A stretch of 46,195 nucleotides of DNA from IMG/VR virus record IMGVR_UViG_3300023223_000579, positions 1 to 46,195 of that record; one strand, 5' to 3'. The notes under the pieces were generated by a model that saw nothing but the letters and a program-made list of their open reading frames with translations, searched no databases and was not told the origin of the DNA. A program made the translations under genes and the position numbers. The first letter of the stretch is position 1. Every line of letters begins with the position of its first letter. The DNA comes from a virus. Below, piece after piece: positions 1-8,435 of this stretch.

Positions 1-894
1 ATGGTTAGAATCGCCGCCTGAGCCTACACCGCCCACACCTCCGCTTACAGCGGGAGAAGAGCCACTAATGCCCCCAGGCCCACCTGAACCACCAGTAGCA
101 GAGGAAAAGCCACCAAAGGAGGATGTCCCTCCGCTGGAACCAGTGGGTCCAGTTGTAGCACCTACTCCGCCGCCGCCGCCGCCGCCAGCAACCACTATGG
201 TTTCAACAGAAACAGTGCCCGCTGGTTTAATCCATGTGCCGGAACCTGTGAATGTTTGAATTTCAATTAGGCCACCGCCGGCAGAAGCACTTAAGGTATT
301 CAGGGCATCTTTAACTGTATCGCCAGATACAGATGAATCATTATCTACCAGAGATGCTGCATAGTCATCCAAGACCGCAACAACCGTACCAGTTCTACCG
401 AAAACGCTATCTACAGCGCCACCGCCGCCGCCTGCTCCAATTTGAAAGCCAGATAGAATAATCTGCCATTGGTCTGTTGCGAGATCGTATTGAACATGCA
501 ATGGCTCATTGGCGATTATTTCCCCGCCAGTTAATGCTACAAGACCAGTGCCTTTGACAATTGCCTTAACGCCCGTGCCAGTAAGGTTAAGCGTTGATGC
601 GCCAGAGTTTATATTGCCAGGGAAAAATTTGGCCATAAAACCATCGGGCAAAGAAGGTGGCGCTTCAAATGGTGATATTGCATTCCCTACATAGGCATTG
701 GCAACACCGCTTTCTAAAAAGAACGTCGAAGCCCCTGTATAAAGCGTAGCAGCTTGGGACATCTGATTCGTTGTTAATGCAGCAAGAGAAATGCCCGTCT
801 TGGTAATAAAGTTTTCAAGCTCGCCGCCAATTGATTCGTTGAACTCTTCCGCTGTAAACGTATCACCTGGGGCTTTTACTGGATAATCGCGCAT
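1..894 (-). CDS. glycine-rich tail fibre protein, 3' end missing
   Basis: Open for 298 codons from the ATG at 894 to the window edge, so the C-terminus is missing. AGAAGGAA lies upstream as ribosome binding site. The N-terminal 130 residues (MRDYPVKAPGDTFTAEEFNE...) look like a virion-attachment region. Near residue 215 an aromatic beta motif, FTGSGTWIKPAG followed by VETIVVAGGGGGGG, starts a run of Gly, Ser, Pro and Thr. This is the common glycine-rich tip architecture of phage fibres. It is probably a receptor-binding or distal fibre component, the last known gene of the leftward late operon. The fibre family is clear; the receptor cannot be inferred. Confidence 0.8.
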   Translation of the reverse strand, partial: MRDYPVKAPGDTFTAEEFNESIGGELENFITKTGISLAALTTNQMSQAATLYTGASTFFLESGVANAYVGNAISPFEAPPSLPDGFMAKFFPGNINSGASTLNLTGTGVKAIVKGTGLVALTGGEIIANEPLHVQYDLATDQWQIILSGFQIGAGGGGGAVDSVFGRTGTVVAVLDDYAASLVDNDSSVSGDTVKDALNTLSASAGGGLIEIQTFTGSGTWIKPAGTVSVETIVVAGGGGGGGVGATTGPTGSSGGTSSFGGFSSATGGSGGPGGISGSSPAVSGGVGGVGSGGDSNH

Positions 895-964
895 AATTTA
901 TTCCTTCTGTTTTATCTTACCTTTTGTTCAACAGTTTTTAAAGGCAGTTGTTTTTTAACCACCC

Positions 965-990
965 GATTGATTTATATGGAGACATCAATC
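965..990 (-). promoter_or_regulatory. short hairpin between fibre genes
   Basis: Perfect 7-bp inverted repeat GATTGAT/ATCAATC with a 12-nt loop in the 139-bp gap before the glycine-rich fibre gene. No T-run follows on the minus strand, so a simple terminator is unlikely. It may be an mRNA processing or stability element. Confidence 0.3.
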
Positions 991-1033
991 CCGATCCTTT
1001 TTGTTCTGCCCTATTTGCTGGGATGTTTTAAAT

Positions 1034-1312
1034 TCATACGCCCCTTTCAGTTTCATCAGTGGTCCAATTTTGAGGCTCTTCTGTTGTGATGCTTACCATA
1101 GGAAATTCATCTTTTAATATATCCGCGCCAGCCTGTGTCAGCCTTTGTGAGTGTACAAGATAATGCGTTCCTTGTTCGTTCAGCTTGGGTGGACCTATTG
1201 TTTCTGAATCCTTGAACATTGCTATTACTTCTGAATAGCGTGTTTTAAATGCCTCATATGAGTAATTTGGATTAGATTGATTCATTACTGGCATTTTTAT
1301 ATAAAAAGTCAT
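1034..1312 (-). CDS. hypothetical protein, tail-fibre associated position
   Basis: 92 residues, not recognised. The start codon overlaps the stop of the preceding gene (TAATG), indicating translational coupling and supporting the 1312 start. It is polar and soluble with no membrane segment; the C-terminus (VSITTEEPQNWTTDETERGV) is acidic. It lies between two host-recognition genes, so it could be a fibre assembly chaperone or small accessory, but that is position alone. Confidence 0.6.
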   Translation of the reverse strand: MTFYIKMPVMNQSNPNYSYEAFKTRYSEVIAMFKDSETIGPPKLNEQGTHYLVHSQRLTQAGADILKDEFPMVSITTEEPQNWTTDETERGV

Positions 1313-2361
1313 TATACAACAGTCCTGTTCTGTCTTAATTCTAAATGAGCAACTAAAGCGGCAAATTCTCCATCGGTCAGGGTTCCTGTGCCCATCGCAA
1401 GACTATATAGGCGCATATTATCTGTTATGCCTCCTGCTGAACTTCCAGGGAAAAACCCTATTCGCATAGGAGATGAATTTGTTGAGGAGTTATTCATCTC
1501 TATTGCGATATCAGTTCCGGTTGTGCTGTCATTCCACCAAGTTGCCGTATCCGTGGCAGCGTCATGGTCAACATCATATCCTATCACATGGTCGCCTGTA
1601 GGACTTCCGTTTATGTCAGTTGTGTAAACTGCGCCTTTTGTTGCACTCCACTGCTCAAGCTTATGTGATTCATCGGGATTTTGAGTAAGAAAGACACCAT
1701 GATCTCCTGCTATATCTACAGTGCACATAAGCGGTCTATCTATCCAAGCACCGTCCGTACTATGCCACATTGATATTATCCAGAAGTTTTGGCCATCTGC
1801 TTTGTGAAGGTTATTCAGGAATGGTGTGTTACCTCCAATGAGATCAAATATCTCGGTATCTGTACCTGTCCAGAAGGCGGCTTGTGAACCAGCGGCGCCA
1901 TCAAAAATAGGGTCATCAGTTGTATTCGCAAGGGCAGTGCCCAACATTACGTGGTAAGCAGACTGTAGTTCACTATCATCTGGAGTAGGCTCAATGTTTT
2001 TCCAAAGTTGAGATCTTGCTGTTTCCGTACCATTGAAAGTCTCGGCAACAAAAGTGATTGTTACAACGATTTCGTTAGCCGAGACCGAATCTATTAAATG
2101 CGTAGCGTTATAAGTAGCCTCGACAGCTCCAGCAATGGTAAAAAAATCTCCAGCCTCAAAGTTATGGCCGGTCATGGGGAAGCCTGTATTACCGCCGCCT
2201 TTATCTACCGCTGCGGCAGCATCTAATGTCCCATGGAAATATGAATCTATATGTGTGGCATCCAGATCAAACACGCAAGTAGAATTGATCTCGCCCAAAG
2301 GTTCTTGTCCAGTTAGCGCCATGCCATCAACGCCAAAATATCCCACAGGAAATGTAAACAC
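1312..2361 (-). CDS. lectin-like receptor-binding protein
   Basis: 349 residues. The start is GTG at 2361, coupled to the previous stop (TAGTG) with an AGGAGAC site upstream. Residues about 61-118 (GHNFEAGDFFTIAGAVEATYN...) match the small beta-domain inserted in other virion proteins of this phage. Residues about 150-345 alternate strands and loops and end in RLYSLAMGTGTLTDGEFAAL, the usual end of a concanavalin A/LamG-like fold. A glycan-binding tail tip is the likely role. The fold assignment is by eye and moderately sure; the virion role is supported by its place between fibre genes. Confidence 0.65.
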   Translation of the reverse strand: MFTFPVGYFGVDGMALTGQEPLGEINSTCVFDLDATHIDSYFHGTLDAAAAVDKGGGNTGFPMTGHNFEAGDFFTIAGAVEATYNATHLIDSVSANEIVVTITFVAETFNGTETARSQLWKNIEPTPDDSELQSAYHVMLGTALANTTDDPIFDGAAGSQAAFWTGTDTEIFDLIGGNTPFLNNLHKADGQNFWIISMWHSTDGAWIDRPLMCTVDIAGDHGVFLTQNPDESHKLEQWSATKGAVYTTDINGSPTGDHVIGYDVDHDAATDTATWWNDSTTGTDIAIEMNNSSTNSSPMRIGFFPGSSAGGITDNMRLYSLAMGTGTLTDGEFAALVAHLELRQNRTVV

Positions 2362-3326
2362 TAGCTAAAGTCTCCTTGAAACACCCCGTCCATGTTTGAG
2401 CCGTCTGAAATAAACGTAATATAATCAACAGCATTTACGCCAGTTGATAGCGTGGGAGGGGTTCCACCGGGGAATCTATAAGCAGAACCAAATGCTATTA
2501 ATCTGGTTCCCGTACCATCCTGAACGAGCCTTAATATATAAGTGCCGCCATCCTGCATATTGGTAGGATTATCCAGCACAAGGTCGCCGTCTAGAATTAA
2601 CTCAGTAACCTGATCGTCCTCTAAATTCCATGGTACATTGGCCAGCCTAACCGTGACATCATCAATATCTCCTATGAAATCTAAATCGGCTCGGATATCA
2701 ATATCCCCACCAGCGCCCGCAACAATGTTTTCTGTGAATGTTCCGTTAGCAGCCCTGTCAGTTCCCTCTGTATCTCCAGCAACGGGTGTCACATTGCCTG
2801 CTGAAAAGTTAGAGACTGTGAATTCAACCTCGTAGGTCTGGCCGCTTGTTAGGGACAATGCTTGGTTAAGATCTGAGTCGCCCGCTTGCGACCCGTCAGA
2901 ACTGGCAACTCCTGCAGCAATAGACCAGCCCGGACCTTTAGCCCAGTCAGAATCTGTGGCAAACCCGCCATTGGTAATAAGGTCTGCACCCAGCGCTGTA
3001 AGAGATGTGGCATTAAAATTCTGCGCCTTTGTAAATTCCTGAGCTACATCAAGCTTTGCAACGTTGCTGACGGGCTCATATTTGCTTGTACCGTTATTAA
3101 AAGCAAGAATTTGACCATCAGCAGAACCAGCTAAAGTCATATCAACCGATTCAATACTGAAGCCGCCAGTCACATTCATTCTTGTGGAGGATAGTTGCAC
3201 AACACTGACTGTGCCCTCGCCATCTTCCATAGTCTGTAAAGTGCCCGTTAACCCGCTCGAATCGTTAGGAAGGCGCAAAAGACTGCGGAAGGTCAGATTA
3301 ATATTTTTACCGACCAGAGTTCCCAT
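2361..3326 (-). CDS. tail fibre protein with carbohydrate-binding-like middle domain
   Basis: 321 residues in three parts. Residues 1-60 (MGTLVGKNINLTFRSLLRLP...) probably anchor to the virion. Residues about 115-230 resemble a CBM4/9-type jelly-roll: NGGFATDSDWAKGPGWSIAAG, then ALSLTSGQTYEVEFTVSNFS. The C-terminal 90 residues (LILDGDLVLDNP...GTYILRLVQDGTG) recur at the ends of many phage fibres. It lies directly after the gp48-like baseplate gene, where Mu places its fibre gene S. Probably binds a surface polysaccharide. Confidence 0.75.
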   Translation of the reverse strand: MGTLVGKNINLTFRSLLRLPNDSSGLTGTLQTMEDGEGTVSVVQLSSTRMNVTGGFSIESVDMTLAGSADGQILAFNNGTSKYEPVSNVAKLDVAQEFTKAQNFNATSLTALGADLITNGGFATDSDWAKGPGWSIAAGVASSDGSQAGDSDLNQALSLTSGQTYEVEFTVSNFSAGNVTPVAGDTEGTDRAANGTFTENIVAGAGGDIDIRADLDFIGDIDDVTVRLANVPWNLEDDQVTELILDGDLVLDNPTNMQDGGTYILRLVQDGTGTRLIAFGSAYRFPGGTPPTLSTGVNAVDYITFISDGSNMDGVFQGDFS

Positions 3327-4025
3327 TTAAGCATTCTCCCATAACGTTGTTTCAATATCCCAGTTGTTGCTATTTGATAACCATGTTCCACCCGAGGCGC
3401 CCTCTTCGTCTTGTGCAACAAATCTAAAAATAACATCAGCATTTGCAGGTGCCAGCTTTTCAAACAAGCATATTATAACATTGTTTACTTCATTCCCGAA
3501 TACCACAGGAAAAGTAAAGTTGAAAACATTTAAGTCTATCGGGGTCAGGAAATCCACAACCATTGTAAAACGGGCATCACTGGGATTATTAAACAGAATA
3601 GCAGGAAATTCCATAGGGAACACGCCCCAGCGCCCGCCGCCGTCAACCCGCACTTCAAAACCGAGCTCCAGTGCCAAGGCCTCAAACCCTTCTTTGGTGG
3701 CCACACCCAAAGCGGTTAATTTTGTTACAATATTGTCTCTGCGCTCTTGAGAGGTTTCGGCAATCGGGAAACACTCATCTGGTATTCCAAGGGCTGATTC
3801 CCACTCAGATAAAAGTAATTCCGTATCAGCTGGAAAGTGCTCACAAATTACTTCGTTTTGCTTTCCCTCAGCACGAAACAATTCTATTCCGAGGCCTACG
3901 ATTAGATTCTTTAAAGTGGTGCCTTCCTGATTTTTGGCCTTAAATACCTTGCCATTAGGCAGGTAATTAGCCAGCGACTGGGCTTGCTCTTCTTCAGTAT
4001 GTGGACCAAATAATTTATCTGCCAT
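3327..4025 (-). CDS. Mu gp48-like baseplate protein (YmfQ/DUF2313)
   Basis: 232 residues. The N-terminus (EEEQAQSLANYLPNGKVFKA) and the middle block SEWESALGIPDECF with ERRDNIVTKLTALGVATKEGF are typical of YmfQ/DUF2313 proteins, which finish baseplate wedges and link them to fibres. The gene immediately follows baseplate J and precedes the fibres, the same order as Mu gp47-gp48-S. It is somewhat longer than the usual ~190 residues, with extra sequence near the C-terminus. Confidence 0.85.
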   Translation of the reverse strand: MADKLFGPHTEEEQAQSLANYLPNGKVFKAKNQEGTTLKNLIVGLGIELFRAEGKQNEVICEHFPADTELLLSEWESALGIPDECFPIAETSQERRDNIVTKLTALGVATKEGFEALALELGFEVRVDGGGRWGVFPMEFPAILFNNPSDARFTMVVDFLTPIDLNVFNFTFPVVFGNEVNNVIICLFEKLAPANADVIFRFVAQDEEGASGGTWLSNSNNWDIETTLWENA

Positions 4026-4027
4026 GA

Positions 4028-5581
4028 TTAAAAACTAATAGTTCCCAAAACGGGAATTTCACCTTCGTTAATTGTTACGTCACCAACTGGAGTCACAAGC
4101 GTAAAGTTTGATACAGCCTCAAAGGTTTCCGGGTTAACGGTCTGGAAAATAACAGACTCATATTCAAAATCTTTCAAGTCTTGCCCTACAGCCGTTTCAT
4201 CTGCGAATAAAGCTTGTAGATTTGCTGTGATAGCATCCCGCATTGTATTGCTGTCTGGCACAAGCAAAGAGAACGTGAAGCCCACTGTCACCCCTATAGG
4301 TGGGCGGACTATCACATCCCTATCATCGGTATGGGCGGGGGTTATTTCTAGCAGCTTTTGCTTCACATCGTCAGCCTCTTGGGCGGATGGAATAATATTT
4401 GCATCATCATCTCTAGTAAAATGTGTTACCACCACTCCAGGCGGGACAGTTAAGTCCACCAATATTGTGCCAGAAGCCGTAGGGTTACTGTCCAGCAAGA
4501 CAGGATAAGCCAGTTTAAAGTCATCTATTTTGATAACGCGCTGCTGGGTCACATTAAATTCAGGTTCGACTGCCCCTGTAACGGTGATTGCAAAGGTATC
4601 TTCTACATTATGTTTCGTTGCTCCAAAATCTACAATGGCTATAAAATCAGATTGAGTGATGCTTGAGGGCGTAAGCTGGGAGGCTATCTGCTCATTGGCT
4701 TTAGTTACAAATACACGAGTCACCCCAGAAACTTCGCGGGCTTTCTGCCTGATTCTCGGTTCATTAAATGGCGTTGGCGGCTCTTGGTAGACATCTAAAG
4801 TGCGCTCCCGTAAATTGACATCATCTTCGATATCGGTTGCACCAGAAACCTCTGAGAATTGAACCAGGGCGGTTCCGTCTACGCCAGCAAGGGGAGTCCC
4901 AAGGGTCAAAGCTGCGCCTGAAGCAAGGTTCTGGGTGCTACCAAAATCATCTGAACGCACATCTACATTAGCAATATCGGCGTTAGCTAGAATAGTGCCA
5001 GTTGCAGGGGAGGAGGGGCTTCCAACAATCTGATATGTGAAAGTATCTAAATCTGTAATTGTAATGGGAAACGTGCCGTTATATTCTGGTTCTACAGCAC
5101 CGGAAATAGTGACTTGTAATCCAGTTGCAAAATTATGGTCTGATACTGTTGTGATTGTAACCAAACTTGCCACTTGAGTGGCCGTTGAAACTGAGATTGA
5201 AGCAAACGCAATAGTGGCCGCAGCCTGCGAAACATATTGATTGCTGTCTGAGGACTGAAATAAAGTTGCGGCCGGGATGATGCTTCCAACTACTCCCGTA
5301 ACATTTATAAGGCCATTGGCTTTAGTGGCTGGGTTACGAGTGACGCCTTTCAACTCTCCCCATCTTTCTAAAAACTCATCTGTGGCGGTATCGGGAAATA
5401 TCTCACGAACTAATATCTTCAGGTTTTCAAATAAATCGAAAGTCCGGCCGGCATAGCCCTTGATCATGCTATCCAAAAAACTGTTCTTTAAGAACGGGTT
5501 AGACTCAGGTAAAGAAGTTTGGACGTCGGTTTTAATTCTCGACTCGACCTCCCTTCTGTTGGCTGGGAATTGAAGTGCCAT
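4028..5581 (-). CDS. baseplate J-like protein (Mu gp47 type) with two inserted domains
   Basis: 517 residues; a baseplate wedge protein of contractile tails. Family blocks are present: the N-terminal helical part (LKNSFLDSMIKGYAGRTFDLF), the beta part ending LTLGTPLAGVDGTALV, DVNLRERTLDVYQEPPTPFN, and the C-terminal VIFQTVNPE region. The family core is split twice. Residues about 139-200 hold HNFATGLQVTISGAVEPEYN...TFTYQI...PATGTI, and 313-376 hold a diverged copy (ITVTGAVEPEFN...SGTILVDL). These explain its size over simpler homologues. It is transcribed with gp46 and gp48 homologues, although an HNH gene now separates it from gp46. Confidence 0.9.
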   Translation of the reverse strand: MALQFPANRREVESRIKTDVQTSLPESNPFLKNSFLDSMIKGYAGRTFDLFENLKILVREIFPDTATDEFLERWGELKGVTRNPATKANGLINVTGVVGSIIPAATLFQSSDSNQYVSQAAATIAFASISVSTATQVASLVTITTVSDHNFATGLQVTISGAVEPEYNGTFPITITDLDTFTYQIVGSPSSPATGTILANADIANVDVRSDDFGSTQNLASGAALTLGTPLAGVDGTALVQFSEVSGATDIEDDVNLRERTLDVYQEPPTPFNEPRIRQKAREVSGVTRVFVTKANEQIASQLTPSSITQSDFIAIVDFGATKHNVEDTFAITVTGAVEPEFNVTQQRVIKIDDFKLAYPVLLDSNPTASGTILVDLTVPPGVVVTHFTRDDDANIIPSAQEADDVKQKLLEITPAHTDDRDVIVRPPIGVTVGFTFSLLVPDSNTMRDAITANLQALFADETAVGQDLKDFEYESVIFQTVNPETFEAVSNFTLVTPVGDVTINEGEIPVLGTISF

Positions 5582-5582
5582 A

Positions 5583-6224
5583 CTAATTTACCTTTCTATG
5601 CCCATGAAAATTATCATAGGTGTTTTGGTTTATTGGCTCATGGAGGGCTTTTTCTATTGGCCACCCAAGATTTAACCTACTTGATAGTGTATCAAATTTT
5701 AACCCAAATTTATTGGCCAAATCTGTAAGACAATATTTTTTGCCATTATATTCAACAATTCTATTGTTCCGCTTATTTCTACCTTGTTCATACTGAGTAG
5801 CCCATTTGCAATTATCTGGCTCATAGTTTTTATTATTATCAATGCGTTCTAAAGTGGTTCCTTCGGGGCGATTGCCCATATCGGCATAGAAATTCCTAAA
5901 ATCTCTCCATCGATCGCAGACTACAATACCGCGACCTCCATAGTTTTTATAACTAATATTATTAGGATTTGTGCATCTTTGGATCATGCAATCCCAAGAA
6001 CAATATTCAGGAGTGCCTTGTCCCCCATGCTTTGTTGAGGCTTTTGTTTTTGTGCATGTAATACATAAAGATTTTGCGTGCACCAATCCCATACCCCTCA
6101 TGTATTCTGCACCACATTTACATTCAAGAAACCAATATGATGATTTCAATTTAGTACCGTCTTTGATAAACCGCTTATATCTTAGAAATTTACTATAAAT
6201 TAAATCTTCTTTTTTAATTGCCAT
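5583..6224 (-). CDS. free-standing HNH homing-type endonuclease
   Basis: 213 residues. A Cys cluster (C35-x-C37, C54-x2-C57) probably binds zinc. The core at about 90-150 has KNYGGRGIVVCDRW, then TLERIDNNKNYEPDNCKWAT and EQGRNKRNN, a motif set of phage HNH/AP2-linked homing nucleases. Residues 156-193 (YNGKKYCLTDLANKFG...TLSSRLNLGWPIEKAL) look like a DNA-binding helix-turn-helix tail of these enzymes. It fits exactly between the gp46 and gp47 homologues with 1-2 bp on each side. This suggests it moves as a selfish gene and has no virion role. Confidence 0.85.
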   Translation of the reverse strand: MAIKKEDLIYSKFLRYKRFIKDGTKLKSSYWFLECKCGAEYMRGMGLVHAKSLCITCTKTKASTKHGGQGTPEYCSWDCMIQRCTNPNNISYKNYGGRGIVVCDRWRDFRNFYADMGNRPEGTTLERIDNNKNYEPDNCKWATQYEQGRNKRNNRIVEYNGKKYCLTDLANKFGLKFDTLSSRLNLGWPIEKALHEPINQNTYDNFHGHRKVN

Positions 6225-6226
6225 TT

Positions 6227-6685
6227 TTAATCCAATGATGTGCCTGTGTTTGACCAGATGTCAAAACTAAAGCTATCTACCTTACTGCCATTCCGCAGCA
6301 ATACTATCTCCAGAATGATAGTTTCCGGCTCCAGTCTACCTGAGACCTCGACTGCTTCAACATGATTATCATTAATCAACCACTGTAAAGCTTGCCGCGC
6401 ATAATCGATAGCCCTATTTAATGTTTCTTGATTGAGCCTAGCCTGATCGATCAACCATAACTTGGACCCGATCTCAAAAGCGGCCTCATCGAACAATTCG
6501 TTTGCCCACCAACCTCTTCTGCGCTCAGACGGTATCATTTCCTGCCTATCTGCCCGACGTTCTTCAAACAGGGACATCTTGAGCGATGTATCAAAGCCTT
6601 CTGTAGCCAATAGGTCGCCAGTAGCAGGGTCAATGCTTATATCAAAATCACCTCGATCTGTGCTTTTTACATCAATGTCTATCAT
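6227..6685 (-). CDS. Mu gp46-like baseplate protein
   Basis: 152 residues, close to the family's usual size. The block MIPSERRRGWWANELFDE with GSKLWLIDQARLNQETLNRA is characteristic of GP46 proteins, which are thought to form part of the inner baseplate (gp25-like region). It overlaps the spike gene by 4 bp (ATGA). The neighbouring order (gp45, gp46, gp47) is that of Mu apart from the HNH insertion. Confidence 0.88.
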   Translation of the reverse strand: MIDIDVKSTDRGDFDISIDPATGDLLATEGFDTSLKMSLFEERRADRQEMIPSERRRGWWANELFDEAAFEIGSKLWLIDQARLNQETLNRAIDYARQALQWLINDNHVEAVEVSGRLEPETIILEIVLLRNGSKVDSFSFDIWSNTGTSLD

Positions 6686-7308
6686 AGCGTTTGATTTGGC
6701 CCGTCTGTTGGTGCCGGCGCATTGTCGTTCTCGTCATGGGTATGGGTATTATAAATTGACTGGAAGTTATTTAAGCTTTCTTCAGTGCTACCGAAATCCC
6801 ACTTAATGTCATCACGCACCCGCAATTCACCGTTGATTCTAAATTCGTCTACATTACATGTTAACAGACCGCCATTCACAGTTACAGTCTCATTGCCTTG
6901 GATAGTCACATTTCTGGCTCCGCTAATGTTGATTGTATCATCGCCAGTGATATTGATAATCCTGTCATTTTTGACGAATATATCTAAATCCCCGTTGGCC
7001 TTTAAAGTGATTCGGGTCTTGGTTAATGTATTGAAAAGTGCAACTTCCCCTTCTTTGAGGTCTTTTGGCCGGCGGTCATAATCGTTAAATATACCAGCGC
7101 GGTTTTGTTCCTGCGCCTGGATATTAAAGACAAGCCCTATACTGCCCTCGGGAGGTGACGAATAGAAGCCATAGGGGGTTACGAACCAGATATCATTAAC
7201 CTTTGTCATGAACTTGGCTTTTAGAAACGGAAATTTCTTAGTATCAATCATAGGATCGGTACTTAGAGCAATCTTTATCATGCTAACCATTTTATTAAAC
7301 ATACTCAT
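6682..7308 (-). CDS. baseplate spike, Mu gp45/gpV-like
   Basis: 208 residues. An N-terminal OB-fold-like part is followed by short beta repeats (residues about 100-165, DLDIFVKNDRIINITGDDTI then RNVTIQGNETVTVNG) that should form a trimeric beta-helix. The end carries THTHDEND (His about 189 and 191). In P2-type and Mu-type spikes an H-x-H motif at the apex coordinates iron. The protein would pierce the outer membrane. It overlaps its neighbours by 4 bp on both sides. Confidence 0.88.
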   Translation of the reverse strand: MSMFNKMVSMIKIALSTDPMIDTKKFPFLKAKFMTKVNDIWFVTPYGFYSSPPEGSIGLVFNIQAQEQNRAGIFNDYDRRPKDLKEGEVALFNTLTKTRITLKANGDLDIFVKNDRIINITGDDTINISGARNVTIQGNETVTVNGGLLTCNVDEFRINGELRVRDDIKWDFGSTEESLNNFQSIYNTHTHDENDNAPAPTDGPNQTL

Positions 7309-8435
7309 GTGCTTGGTACCTGAAATTTAAAAACTTGTTTACTGGCTTTATCTTTTGTTGGCTCTGCAATAGTTAATGTAAACGCATCTTTTCTAACCAA
7401 TGTAAGCAATGTTGTATTTCCCCTATTATTATCCACCTCAAACGAAACATCTTTTATAAGTAATTCGGTATCGTTCTCAAAACCAAAATCGTCAATGACT
7501 CTGATAATTCTATTGGGCTCATATATACCAATGCCGCCAGAATGGCCTTTGACACGATACCGATAAACAAGTGATCGGCTTTTTCTAACATCTGCCTCCC
7601 ACTGGGCACGCTCTTGTAATTCTTCCAAATCTGTAGAATTTTCGGCTTGAATTTGCAATACCCTGCTTTCTCTTATTTCATCATCAGTAGCCAGATTATT
7701 ACGCTCAACAATATTGTCATTGTCTTTTGAGATATTACTGATAGATAAAAACGTCGGATTTCCTACGCTGTGAAAGATATATCTATTATATCGCTCTGAA
7801 TCATCAATAGCTATTTCCCCATCCAGAATATTATTGAAAGATGTGTCCTGGGGTGAGGCAACATGAACAAGAATGGCCTGTTGTCTTAGCGTGTCGGCAC
7901 CGCGTACAAACACTAGGCTCCCATCGCCGTTTGTGGTTAAAAGCACTTGTCTCTTACGAGCATAGCGTTCAAGAATTTCAAAGCCCTTCTCTGCCACTTC
8001 ACCTGAAAAGGGGGAGTCTCCATTAAAGGGCTTTAAATCTGGAACCAGCGTATCATCTACAATGATATCCAGATTTAGTGTTGTGATCACTTTTTGGGCC
8101 AACTGTGTTAATGTGAAACCACCAACAGCATCGGGATTTAATTCAATGCCTCCATCAACGTGAGAGTCTATTAAATCCGCTGTTTTAGATCGCCCTGTTA
8201 ATCTGGTTTGATGACTAAAGGCATTATAAGTAGTTATGCTTTGTTCAATAAATCCTGTTAAGAACAGTTCGTTATCTACAAATAGTTTAACTGCCCCACC
8301 GCGCTGGAATGGCAACACTTCTCTTGTACCCTGAACTGTTATAGAAAATATACCGCTAACGGCTTCAACAGAACGAGAAACACTCGCCTCTGTAAATCCT
8401 GTAAATCTTTGTCCGTCAAATTCGATTTCAATCAT
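7305..8435 (-). CDS. baseplate hub, Mu gp44/gpD-like
   Basis: 376 residues. The N-terminus (EIEFDGQRFTGFTEASVSRS, then GIFSITVQG) and the block FIEQSITTYNAFSHQTRLTG are typical of gp44 hub proteins of the gpD/gp27 family. These form the ring on which the spike sits. It overlaps the gpN homologue and the spike by 4 bp each, so the three are translationally coupled. Confidence 0.88.
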   Translation of the reverse strand: MIEIEFDGQRFTGFTEASVSRSVEAVSGIFSITVQGTREVLPFQRGGAVKLFVDNELFLTGFIEQSITTYNAFSHQTRLTGRSKTADLIDSHVDGGIELNPDAVGGFTLTQLAQKVITTLNLDIIVDDTLVPDLKPFNGDSPFSGEVAEKGFEILERYARKRQVLLTTNGDGSLVFVRGADTLRQQAILVHVASPQDTSFNNILDGEIAIDDSERYNRYIFHSVGNPTFLSISNISKDNDNIVERNNLATDDEIRESRVLQIQAENSTDLEELQERAQWEADVRKSRSLVYRYRVKGHSGGIGIYEPNRIIRVIDDFGFENDTELLIKDVSFEVDNNRGNTTLLTLVRKDAFTLTIAEPTKDKASKQVFKFQVPST

